NCBI GenBank assembly: GCA_015698045.1
Contig: BLAL01000215.1
Span: forward strand, 1,054,001-1,118,000
Source: Rhizophagus clarus
Lineage: Eukaryota > Glomeromycota > Glomeromycetes > Glomerales > Glomeraceae
Direction: 5' to 3'
Length of the DNA: 64,000 nucleotides
The position numbers were made by a program, and so were the translations under genes. The notes below the pieces were generated by a model. That model worked only from the letters and a program-made list of their open reading frames with translations, made no database searches and was not told the origin of the DNA. The first letter of the stretch is position 1; each line of letters starts with the position of its first letter. Shown here in pieces: positions 47,586 through 57,970 of this stretch.

Positions 47586-48695
47586 ATGAGTTTATTAATT
47601 ATAAAATTTATTAGTCTTTTAATATTGATACTACTTGAATTTATAATATACTTCATACCGATACTAGTAATGTGTCTAATTCCTAATCTTTTCATGGCAT
47701 TATTTTGGCTTTTTCCATCAACATATCAATTATATTTGCATATTTTCACGGAAAAAAACAGTGACTTGAGAATAAGAATTTATCTATTTTTATCTTCTCC
47801 TGTATTCATTATTCTTTATGTTCCAAGTTTTATATTATTATCTATCGGATGCAGCATTCTTACAACTCTAATATCTCCATTATTAACGGTCATGAAAAGA
47901 CCGGAATATTCATTCAATTCACTTTCTTCAATTGTAGCAATATTTTATTTAATTTATCAAGTAATCTTTCATAATCCTGATTATCAATTATTATTGGAAG
48001 AGTCTCCAATATTAAAACCTTTCAATGATGTATTGGATTTCATCAAAATTTGTTTCAATTTTCATTCCATAAAAGTCACGGAGAAAATTTATAATAATTC
48101 ATATGTTTGTGAATTTATTTTTTCCAAACTAATCATTTTATATGATTCAATTATAATAATAATAATTTTTATTTTAATAATTGTACCATATATTTTCATA
48201 TTTGCTTTATCTTTAATAATAATTATGGAATTTATAATTAGTTTGGGTGGATCAGTTTCATCAACTTGTGAATTATATAAAATTAACTTGGATGAATTTA
48301 AAGAATGTTCTAATTATTTCTTAAAGATTTTTCATCTTATAACAATGCTTTGCACTCCATTGGTTTTTTTATTTTGGATAATGACTCTTACTGCTTATAC
48401 TATTATATATAAATTTTATTGGATTATTGTAGTAGCTGGTATGCCTTTAGAAATATTTAGTATATACAAGAACAATGGATTTTATAACGTTACTATCTCA
48501 TATTTAATAGTTATTATTAAAATATTTTTAACAATATATAATTTTATTTGTGACACATTATCGTTATTATGTATAAATATAGAATTAGATGAATTGATGT
48601 ATATTTATTTTGGAATTAGCATTGATGAATTGGATAAAGACACTTTATACGTAGCAGGCAATATAATAAATTTATTAACATTATTTCTTTATTAA
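47586..48695 (+). CDS. Multi-pass membrane protein of unknown function, paralogue 3
   Basis: A single exon of 369 codons, the longest of the three paralogues. Hydrophobic stretches lie at about 3-45, 62-100, 186-222, 255-300 and 308-330. Shared family motifs are FPSTYQLYLHIFTEKNSDLR, IRIYLFLSSPVFIILYVPS, KRPEYSFNSLSSIVAI, CFNFHSIKVTEKI, and FGISIDELDKD near the end. A short insertion (about 230-260, CELYKINLDEFKECSNYF) separates two hydrophobic blocks and is not seen at equal length in the others. Function unknown. It stands alone, without a divergent adaptor gene next to it, because the LINE-like insertion and spacer lie upstream. Confidence 0.8.
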   Translation: MSLLIIKFISLLILILLEFIIYFIPILVMCLIPNLFMALFWLFPSTYQLYLHIFTEKNSDLRIRIYLFLSSPVFIILYVPSFILLSIGCSILTTLISPLLTVMKRPEYSFNSLSSIVAIFYLIYQVIFHNPDYQLLLEESPILKPFNDVLDFIKICFNFHSIKVTEKIYNNSYVCEFIFSKLIILYDSIIIIIIFILIIVPYIFIFALSLIIIMEFIISLGGSVSSTCELYKINLDEFKECSNYFLKIFHLITMLCTPLVFLFWIMTLTAYTIIYKFYWIIVVAGMPLEIFSIYKNNGFYNVTISYLIVIIKIFLTIYNFICDTLSLLCINIELDELMYIYFGISIDELDKDTLYVAGNIINLLTLFLY

Positions 48696-51497
48696 AAGTC
48701 GTTTTTTTCAATAACAAAAGATTAATAAGTGATAAATCGTATTTTTTTTTTTTTTTCAAAGAAGGCGTATAATTTGCGTGTGATTGATAATTTATGATTT
48801 TAAACCAACTCCTTTCGTGGAATTCATTTAATAAAACAGAACCTAAGAGTTATTAAGATAATGTTGGACGAATCAAACGTAAAATTTATATGATTCACAT
48901 TATGCATATGGTTATCAATCCGAATATTTGGCTTTTTATATATACTAGTTCAGGTTTGAAAATATAATTCAACTTCAATGTTAACAATTTATCTACTTGC
49001 TTAGTTCATATAGAATCAAAATATTCCAATTTTGCAAAATAATAAAAATAGTAACGACGATAATTTTCACGAATGGTAATAAAATTTGTCTGAAGTTTTT
49101 TAAGTATTTTCTAGTCTTGGTACCAATAAAAGAGTTTACCATTATTTTAACCGCTTTATTTTAAATTTTATAACGTGAACAAATAATAATACACATAAAT
49201 TCGAAGTTCATGCGTTTATACAAATAATTTGAGCAATTTGATAAACTGGTATACCTTAAAGAAAGTCAAACAAGGAATTATTGGAAACTTTCAAATTATA
49301 TCCTTCCTTAAACTTTATATTAATAAAATACGATATTGATGTAAATGAAATGCGATATTAGATAGTAGTTTCTTTGGTTAAGTTTTTAATACTACTACTT
49401 CCAATACAATAACCGTGATCTAAAACTATTACAAAAAGCTCCGTACCTATACTTTACGTTTTTTCCAGTATCCGTGGGATTATAATCCACGACGTGCTGC
49501 TGATTCGGTTGGCAAACGGGCCCAATTGATAAGGACTAAAATCTCATATAAGACATTGAAATCCTGATCGTGTCTGTCCAGATTTAGTCTCGACGCACGC
49601 GCTTCTACATTGGTAGCTCGGCGCTAAGCGCAATGGAAATAATAATTATTTTATCTAACGATACTTCTATCCGCTGTTATTTATGTGTTGAGAGTTAGGA
49701 TTAGAGAAAAACCCCTATCTAAAGCATATAGTTGCTTAAGACGAATTTATATGTGATGTGATGCTTTTAATATTAACTAGTTCATCTTCAGAAAAGGTTA
49801 CATTGAGTTAACTAATTTAGCTGCTTTTAAAAACAATCAATTTTTTAATGGGATCCGCCCGAAATCTCGAAACTCGAAATCTCAATGGTACATTATACCG
49901 ACATTCAAAATCCCGAAATTTTATAATCCAAAATTAACATAATTCAAAATGTTCACAGTTATTAGTTTATGCCCTGTTCAATCCCTGTCGGTTGCATTTT
50001 TTAAAAGATCGGATATCAATATATTTAATATTCTAGAATACTTAAAAGACGATTGTGATCGATACAAATATAATTTGACACGTTATGTAATCACAATTAG
50101 ACGTCTGGTTAAAAAATGATTTTATTTGGAAAATAAACAAAAAATTTAATTGTAAATAATTTAGATTGTATTTTGTAGGTATAGAATAGAAATGAGTAAC
50201 CAGTAACGAATTGTAGACCGAGTTCTAATTAAATTTGTGAACTAATTAATCGAATTTCTTGGTTGTATTTTTTTCTTTGATTATTAAATTAATTCTGTTT
50301 GATCACTTGCCTATACTCATGTGTAAACATCTTGTGATTTGACAACATATTACAGTATTATAGAGAGTATGAGAATTTTTTATTTTTCTAATTTTGATAT
50401 ACTATTATACTATTGAATACGTTTGATTGGTGATAAATCTGTCATCATAGATTAAATGAATATTCTAAGAAATTGTTAAAGTTCTGGAAAGATATAATCG
50501 TATGTATTGAAGTCTTAATTATCTTATAAAGAATATTTGAGCACATTACATTTTTTTTTCCTGCATGATTTGCAATTTTACACAAACAAATTACTGTACA
50601 GATAGTAATTTTGTCAAAAAAAAAACCTTTTACCATAAATTATACTGTATATATATAGTCTGTACTTAAACGAAAACTACGAAGTCTAACAACATTTCAA
50701 ATAGAAATTATTTATAATTCAAATGAACATCTCATAAAATAAGATCTCAAATAATAAAAATAATAAAGTACATTATTTTGAATGTGCAAATCCGAAACAA
50801 CCTCATACCATGGACGCAACCAAGAGCATCACAATGTCCGATTAACATCCTAAAAACTTTGATTAATTAATTATAATAGTATTATGAAAGCTGAAATTTA
50901 TGCCAATATCTTGATCGTTATAACAGAATTTTATATATTCAATATATTATGGCTGAAGGTCTTGAAAAGATTCATTATGGAAGAAAATTCATAAAAATGT
51001 TCACGGAAGAAAAAAAAAAAATTACAATAAAATATCATCATATATTAGGATTGTCTTACAAAAAATAATAATGATACTATTTGAAAATTTAATTTTGGAA
51101 TTAGTATCTTTAATTCAAATATATATTGTGCACTACCTGTTTGATTTTAAATTTGTGTCTTAAAAATTATAATACGTGATTTAGAATATGAAATCTTAGA
51201 CCAGAATCGAACTAGCCAAAGCATGAATATGCTCTCCACCAGGATAAGATTTAAAAAAAAAATTATCTGTTTTCTTAATCTTTTAAGCACATGGGAGAAA
51301 GAAAAGAAACAGATCAAAAGAAAAGAAACACCCGAATCTATCTAGAGCTATGACCTCGAACACCAATCGGCAAACTCAGAGGGATGCTATGGCTGACCAG
51401 CCGGAGGACAAGGGCATTTGCTATGGGTTTATCACGTTTCCAATAAACCAAGGTCGTCTACGATCACATGTGGTCTAGATCTTCATTACAACTGGTA

Positions 51498-51735
51498 ACC
51501 AGATGTAAAACCTAGACATCACCAGAAATAACGGGCGTTTTTGCTAATAAAACTGCAAAACAAACTCTTTTTGTACGAGAGAGATACCTCGTTATTCATG
51601 GTGACCAGATATAAAACCTAGACATCACCAAGGCGTTTTTACTGATAAAACTGCAAAACAAACTCTTTTTGTACGAGAGAGATACCTCGTTTTGCGACGA
51701 CCAGATGTAAAATCTAGACATCATTAAGAGAAAAA
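51498..51735. repeat. Two-and-a-half-copy tandem repeat, 96-106 bp
   Basis: Copies begin at ACCAGATGTAAAACCTAGAC (51498), at 51604 and at 51700 (partial). Between them CTGCAAAACAAACTCTTTTT and GTACGAGAGAGATACCTCGT are repeated exactly. The near identity indicates a recent duplication. The flank at 51290-51480 is more GC-rich and may belong to the same unidentified element. Confidence 0.85.
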
Positions 51736-51822
51736 AAAGTCCAAAGGGACCTTATTTATAGAAAAAAAATTGTTGATACTATTGAGTCTATGACTCAAAT
51801 GTTATGTTATGTGATTTATCAA

Positions 51823-51985
51823 GATATATAAGTTGTGACTCAGATTTATTAATAATTAACTAGATATATCGCGTGATTAATAGTATAAATATTGCTATTA
51901 TAGGTATATAAGTTATGACTCAGATTTATTAATCGCGTGGCGTGATTAATAGTACAAAAGTTGTGACTCAGATTAAATCCATCTA
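51823..51985. repeat. Direct repeat of a TGACTCAGATTTATTAAT unit
   Basis: Three imperfect copies of ATATAAGTTGTGACTCAGAT, each followed by TTATTAAT and CGCGTGATTAATAGTA. The core TGACTCA is an AP-1/Gcn4-type palindrome, but with no gene next to it this is probably coincidental. Confidence 0.7.
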
Positions 51986-52154
51986 TACTTTTTTGATTAT
52001 CACAATTTTCTAATTTTGTCAAAGAAGTTATGTCTGTAATCATCTAAGACTTTTTTCGGTGCACATATTATTTATATATATAAATATATACACAGTTTTT
52101 TTTGTATTTTAAAAAAAAGTAGACTCTATTTTTATTATTATTTATCTTTCTTAG

Positions 52155-52272
52155 AATATATACTGATGTATCTATTACGGAAGATAATATTGAAACTATA
52201 CCGTTTCTTGAAGCAACCGATGGACTTGTAAAATTGCTTGATGAAAAAAAATATAGTTTCTTTATTACTTGA
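52155..52272 (+). pseudogene. Glycolipid-transfer-protein (GLTP) domain relic
   Basis: After a TTTCTTAG acceptor at 52154, a plus-strand frame reads YTDVSITEDNIETIPFLEA then TDGLVKLLDEKKYSFFIT and stops. The ...V.I....I.T..FLEA..GL..L.D pattern matches the first helices of GLTP/HET-C2 proteins, which move glycosphingolipids between membranes. The expected continuation (the D..GNI..L segment with lipid-head-group ligands) is missing and no other exon was found nearby, so this is a solitary exon or fragment. Confidence 0.5.
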
Positions 52273-52599
52273 GGGGCAATTTCATGATATTTTAAAAAAA
52301 AAACTGATATTATTTTATAAAACAAAAAATGATTCTTTTTCTTCAAAAAAAAACCAAAGTGATAATTTTAGACTGTACAATTCGTCAGGTTTGATTAAAG
52401 TAGAAAATTAGTTCATTTTATTCACATCTCTTAAATTACCTAGGTACTGTATAATTTAAAGGCCGTGTTTGCGGCCTTGCCTTTTCTTCGTTTTTTTTTT
52501 AATAAAAAACATTACAGTAGACTTAAGTTCCTATTTCTTTCATATTATCTTATAATTTTATGTATCAGTTAGAAATAATACTTATATTTATTCACCACT

Positions 52600-54385
52600 T
52601 CATGTGATGTGGTGAATTTCACCACACAAGGAAAATTCGCAAGAATTTTTCTTAATATGCATTTTATTTAACATGATATGGTGAATTTTAATTATCAAAT
52701 AATTTATAAAATTTATTGATTAAATACTGCTATAAATTTTAATATTGCGCATTTATAAGTTACATATAAAATTTTATTTATTTAAAGTTATTTAAAGAAT
52801 AGGCTAATTTTTTGATCAAATAACGAAAAAAAGAAGAGTAAAAAAAACAAACAAAAAAAGTAGATAATAAAGAATGGACAGATGAAAGAAAGATGATGGA
52901 AAATAAACAAATAAAAGATGATAATAGGGAACAAGTAAGAAATGATGATAGGAGATGAGCTAATAGAGATAGACGAAGCATGATGATAGAGATGGATAAA
53001 AGATGGTAGAGACAGAAAAAATCGTCTAAAAAAAGATAAAAACAAAACATTAATATACGTTTTGTCAAAGAAACGTCTAAAAGGTTGGTTCAAAATACCA
53101 TTGTATCCATTGCACATAATCCAAATTTGGTTTCCGTTCATGAATGGGATATAGGTGTTCGTGATCTTAGGTAAACATGATGGTGATTTCCAACCAAAAA
53201 TATACACTTTAAACCATCTAAAAAAAATAAAAAAAATATTAGAAAATGTTTCTTTAAAACCGGTTACTGTAAATAATCTTTGGTTTCTCTACTGAAAACA
53301 CATGATTCTAAAGATCCAAAATGTTAAGCTTTAAAAATGATGATTCATTAAAGAAATATGAAATGTTAGTAACGTTTTGGTAAAGATCAATTGAAAAAAA
53401 AAAGAATCCTTACTAAAATTCACATCTAAAAGCATTCATCTAGAAAGATATAAACTGAACTATTAATATACATTTCATATCTCCACCAGAATTCCACATG
53501 TCCATTCCCTTTTTTATTCCTTTCCCTTCTATTTACCCAGTGTGTTTATCTCCCTCGTCTGATGTAATAGAGGTTGACTTTGTTCTTTTCAGATTGACAT
53601 GGTTTTTGGGAATCGTGTAATTTAGAATAGCTCATTTTTTTTTGTTTTGCCATTGTATTTTTATTAATGTAATAGTCGTCGTAGTACTTTTATTATTCAA
53701 TAAAATCCCAGCATACGCGTTTGCTGGTCTTAATCTGAAAAAAAAGAAAACGTTTCATTATCATGTAACTTCCCACTGGTTTTCTCATGCATCTGAATAT
53801 TAAGAACAAAGCCATCTAAAAAATAACAAACGCGTAGTTATTAAACTAAAATTCATTCGTCAAAATAAAACAGTTAAAGGAAAAAATTAAAGACTTACCG
53901 AATTGTTGTGTCCAAAGACCGAAATAACCCCTAAAAAAGAAGAAGAAAAGAGTTTTCGCTTTCCCTTTCTTATAATTCCCCTTCCTCGTAATTTCTCTTC
54001 CTCTTTTCATTCTTCACCTTCCTCCTCTTGTACTTGCACCTCCCATTCCCTTTTCTTGTTTTTTCTTATTTTTCTTTTCTTTGTTCTTGCAAAAATATAT
54101 TGTCAGGAAGCAGCTGACTAAAAAATAATAAAACTAAAACGCTAGAAACATTTCATTAAAAATGTTTTTCAATGGAGAAGAAGAAAGGACTAGGGAAAGG
54201 AGAGAGCAAAATGGTAAAAGCATTTTTTTTTTTGTTTTTTCAATTTTTTTTGGAATAACGCATTATTATGCGTGACGTGTTATGTAATCTAGGTGAAATT
54301 CACCATTTCACCATAGAATATTTTTAAATTTAAATAATCATGGTAAAATTCACCATCTGGTGAATTTTACCATCCGGTAAATTTA
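52600..54385. mobile_element. Region bounded by GGTGAATTTCACC repeats
   Basis: The left side (52600-52695) carries the palindrome GTGGTGAATTTCACCAC and GGTGAATTTTA. The right side (54288-54382) carries GGTGAAATTCACC, TTTCACCA, and TGGTAAAATTCACC twice. These look like inverted subterminal repeats of a DNA transposon, but I found no clean terminus or target duplication. The interior holds minus-strand splice-like blocks. Confidence 0.35.
53040..53935 (-). repeat. Splice-bounded blocks, minus strand, third locus
   Basis: On the minus strand the clearest unit is 53931-53900: CTTTTTTAG, a 32-nt block (GGGTTATTTCGGTCTTTGG...), then GTAAGT. Another, 53438-53413, is CTTTCTAG, ATGAATGCTTTTAGATGTG..., then GTAAGG. 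ATGGACATGTGGAATTCTG followed by GTGG lies near 53500. ACGTTTCTTTGACAAAAC followed by GTATAT lies near 53070. These resemble the blocks at 30.5-31.4 kb (CTTTGGAC..., GTGGAATTTTG). Spacing is irregular and several units have lost one splice-like edge. Confidence 0.45.
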
Positions 54386-55686
54386 ACGTTAACCACCGGT
54401 TATTCCCAAATCAATCCTATTTATTTTACTATTTTTATAATTTTTGTTCAACATTGATTTAAAGTATATGTAAATTTATTCTTTTACAATAATAAAAATT
54501 ATCAATATCACATCGGAATATGCCTCAATGTACGCACGTAAGCACTGATTAACGTTTTCTTATACAAATAAAATGTTAGATAAAAAAGTCGTCGATAAAA
54601 ACACGGATATTATAAAATTTTACGGGCTTTCAATTTTTGATTTCTCTGCTACACTCATGATTTTATAGTAAGCAGTATAGTAAGTAATACTGTAAAAATA
54701 AAGTTTACGCTTGAAAATAACCAGCGTTTTTCTGCCTTTATTAAACGCACGTTATGCACATTATCCACTAACATAGACAGTTCCTTCGCTTTTGTATTTC
54801 TAAATAGAATGAATTGCAGTAGCCATAATCGGACATATGATAAGTTACAAATAAAATAATCAAAAATTAATAATTAATTTACAACTTTATTATTGATTAA
54901 AGAAAAAAGAATTACAAAAATTTATTTAAACGTTATTAAATGGTACTCACCATCATCAAAAGAGGAAATATCTTTTTTCTAAAATCGTTATTTACTAATA
55001 TTATTTGAAAAAAAATTTATCTGCTCCGACAATTACATCTGCTGACATTGGTTGGTTGGGAACGGAAAATAAAAAAAAAAATGGACGCAATCGATAATTT
55101 TTTAAAAAAATAATCGAATATGACGCTCACGTGAAATTTACCGGATCTTTTTTTTTCACATAGGACAATAACAATAAGGTAAATAAATAATTAATTCATA
55201 TTATTCTATTTTTAATTGAAAGTACTAATAGATATTGTACAACAGACCATTTATTCCATTAGAAATCAAATCACCAAGAAGTCTCAATGAACCAGATTTC
55301 AATAAGTATACATACTGTACAACTTGCCAAAAAGAAATCGAAAATCTTTCCGTTTTTATATAATTCCTGGTGGAAATCTATTACTTTTTTTGATCACTGA
55401 CCAAAATTATTATAATTCCGGCCCTGAAAAATGCTAGCTAATTAAAATTTTTTCGGTTGCCTCTGATATTTTTATTTCGGGGTCCGAACCACAATAATGG
55501 TAAGTCACTTTTTGATATCGGGTTTTACCAAATTGGATGATTTTTTCAAACGTTCTTTTCTGAAAAAATTAATGATCGACTTGATTTTAAACCTTGTATA
55601 CCAAATAAATATGCAATTTTACGTAAACAATTGCAAATATAAAAGGCAAAGTTTCTAAAATTTAGGAAAAAAAAATATCATCACAA

Positions 55687-56976
55687 ATGTTAACTATACA
55701 AAATGTCCCACCTGAAATCTTTGTTAAATTCTGTATTTTTTTAACACCAGAAGATTTATTTACACTTTCTCAAGTTTGTCGTAGATTTCGTGGATATTTA
55801 TTTGCACAAAATTCCTTTGTCACTCAGCAAATATGGAAGGATTCTCGTTTACAATTTATGCCGCAAGAAAGTATGGCTCCGCCTGAAGGAATGAGTGAAG
55901 AAAAATATGTTGCTTTATTGATGACAGAACGAGGTTGTCAAATTTGTAAGCAAATAGAATGTAAAATTTATTGGGAATTTGAAATTAGATGTTGTGAAAA
56001 TTGTTTTTCGAAAAAAACATCAAGGTGGGTTTTTACTAATATTAAAGTTTTGTTGATATATTGCAAAAATGAAATTAATTCCCTTTTCCTTTTTCTTAAA
56101 AAAACTAGTTTATTCGCACTGGTTATTGAAAATAAATATCCATATAATTTTCTTAGTATCATGCCATGCGTCCGCGTTAATAATAAATATTTATATAGAT
56201 TTTTTAGACTCACACCATACGTCCGCGTTCGTAAATTATATTATTGGAAAGAACAAGTAGATTTTGCATATTCTCAATATTGCCGTTTATCGGGAAAAAA
56301 TTTACAATCTTGGTTAGGTTATAGAAAACAAATTTTGGATTCTTCGATGAAATTTATTGAAAACCGTGAATTCAAAGGAGCTAAATTTAAACATGCATTC
56401 CATGATTTTGAGGAAGAACATTCCAATATATTAAATTTTTTTAATAGCCTCCCTCAACCTCCACCTTCTGATTTACCTTCTTATCCACTGCGACTTCGGC
56501 CTAAGAAAAGGGTCCATCGCCTTCTTACTATTAATAATAACGAAGAAACTAATAGTGACGAAGAAGTTAAAAATGATTTCAAAGATATACCCCTGTTTAT
56601 TCAATCTAAAATCCAAGATATATTAGATATATTTAGTGGGGGAGAATGGGAAAGAGAGGAGAAGGGAGAATGGGAAAGAGAGGAGAAGGGAGAAAGTGAA
56701 AGAGAAGAGGAATTAGAGATCGAGGAAGACCCAAATATATGGATGACGTTAATATTTCAACTAATATACAGTAATGGAAATCCATCAGAGGAAGATATAG
56801 AAAAGGAAAAGGAGGAGAGGAAGAACGAAAGGGAGAGAAAGAGGGAAGAAAAGAGGAAGAAAGAAGGAGAGAGAAAGAGAAGATATAATTTTATTGAAAG
56901 TGAAAGAAAAAAGAACAAAGGAAAATTTTATAAAGGAAAAAATTTTAAAAATAAACTTCCTCACAAATATGGTTAA
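55687..56976 (+). CDS. F-box protein with Cys-cluster motif, paralogue 3, charged C-terminal extension
   Basis: Open throughout as 429 codons. By comparison with paralogues 1 and 2 it probably has an 84-nt intron (56025-56108, GTGGGT...ACTAG) at the conserved site, giving 401 aa; the intron is a multiple of 3 and stop-free. The F-box is at residues 4-45 (NVPPEIFVKFCIFLTPEDLF, LSQVCRRFRGYL). The Cys cluster reads CQICKQIECKIYWEFEIRCC, ENCF. The downstream family block (KLYYWKEQVDFAYSQYCRLS) is preceded by a small internal duplication (MPCVRV, then TPYVRV). The tail (about 270-429) is unique: Pro-rich, then acidic/basic, with GEWEREEK duplicated in tandem and a Lys/Arg-rich end, probably disordered or coiled. 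Likely an SCF adaptor. Confidence 0.82.
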   Translation: MLTIQNVPPEIFVKFCIFLTPEDLFTLSQVCRRFRGYLFAQNSFVTQQIWKDSRLQFMPQESMAPPEGMSEEKYVALLMTERGCQICKQIECKIYWEFEIRCCENCFSKKTSRWVFTNIKVLLIYCKNEINSLFLFLKKTSLFALVIENKYPYNFLSIMPCVRVNNKYLYRFFRLTPYVRVRKLYYWKEQVDFAYSQYCRLSGKNLQSWLGYRKQILDSSMKFIENREFKGAKFKHAFHDFEEEHSNILNFFNSLPQPPPSDLPSYPLRLRPKKRVHRLLTINNNEETNSDEEVKNDFKDIPLFIQSKIQDILDIFSGGEWEREEKGEWEREEKGESEREEELEIEEDPNIWMTLIFQLIYSNGNPSEEDIEKEKEERKNERERKREEKRKKEGERKRRYNFIESERKKNKGKFYKGKNFKNKLPHKYG

Positions 56977-57717
56977 TAAGATTACTGATTAATAGGTAAA
57001 TCCAGTATTATTTTGTAAAATGATATAAATTAAATTATTATTAAATATTATATATATATACTGTATGTGTGTATATATATATATATCATGATACAATAAC
57101 AACCTAATAAGTGAAAATTCTACCTTTTTTTTATCAATTTATGCGCATACATATTCATGAAATTTACGACAAAGTATACATCTCCCCATTAGAAGAAATG
57201 GGCGCGAATATGTTGTATCTTAGAATTAGATTATTTTGTTGTTTTTGTAGATGGTAAGTTTTTCAACTTTTAAAAAATTATAATTTATCGATTAAAAAGA
57301 GGAATATTAACGATGTAATTGTGATATTACCACTGAAGTTCCTTTCATTAATTTCATACTGACCTGTATCTACCACTTGTACATCCGATACATTATTCTA
57401 TTTCACTTGCTGGCTATTCTTAATTTGAAAGATTTACTTTTTTCCACTCTCTCAATAATTCTTATCCTTATTCAATAAATTTTGGAGTAATAACACTAAA
57501 TTTTATTTACAATTGTTCCCATAAGTAGAATTCACATAATTCTTGTTTATAACTTAAATTAATATTAAAATACACACAGAAAGGATTTTCAAAGTTATGA
57601 AAGGTGAAATAATAATAATCCAAAACAGGATCATAACATCATAAAACCCATTCTTATTATTATTTTTATAAAAAATCAACTATTATATAAAAAAATTGTA
57701 ATATTACCATGAATAGG

Positions 57718-57970
57718 GGATGGAACGGATTCGTAAATTCCGGATTCAATCGAATTCCGGATTGGATATTTGAAATCAAATAAACGGTTTATCCAATTTG
57801 AAAAAAAATCCGATTTTTGATTCAAATTGTCTAATCGGATCTTCGGATGTAGAGTTTGGACTATGAATCCAGATTAATATTCAGATGCAAATCCGGATCA
57901 ATATCTGAATTTATTAATTCTGATTGTTAAATGAATCCAAGACTGATATTAAATTTGAATTTCAAATAAG
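57718..57970. repeat. ATCCGGAT/AATCCG-rich block, possible transposon end
   Basis: Dense in AATCCGGATT, ATCGGATCTTCGGAT, AAATCCGGATC and inverted variants. This texture resembles the AAATC-rich subterminal regions of the hAT element at 22.5-26.4 kb but uses a different word. A GGGATGGAACGGATTCG edge lies at 57717; no partner end was found. Confidence 0.45.

Larger units (their letters stand above)
48696..55686. other. Gene-poor region with tandem repeats and relics
   Basis: 7 kb without an intact gene. Listed separately: the tandem repeats at 51498-51735 and 51823-51985, a GLTP-like relic at 52155-52272, and a repeat-bounded region with splice-like blocks at 52600-54385. A possible tRNA-like SINE head is near 49440-49640, and a block of CGAAATCTCGAAACTCG words is near 49858-49920. 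Minus-strand frames at 52778-53207 are mostly low-complexity Ser/Phe/Ile translation. Confidence 0.55.

Noticed and set aside
52459-52478. AAGGCCG-CGGCCTT hairpin followed by poly-T, terminator-like
   Set aside because: Rho-independent terminators are bacterial and this DNA is fungal; no pol III gene is visible upstream.
52778-53207. 96- and 139-codon minus-strand frames rich in Phe/Ser/Ile
   Set aside because: Low-complexity translation of a GATGATAGAGATGG-type purine tract; only the first 45 codons of the longer one look protein-like and no family was found.
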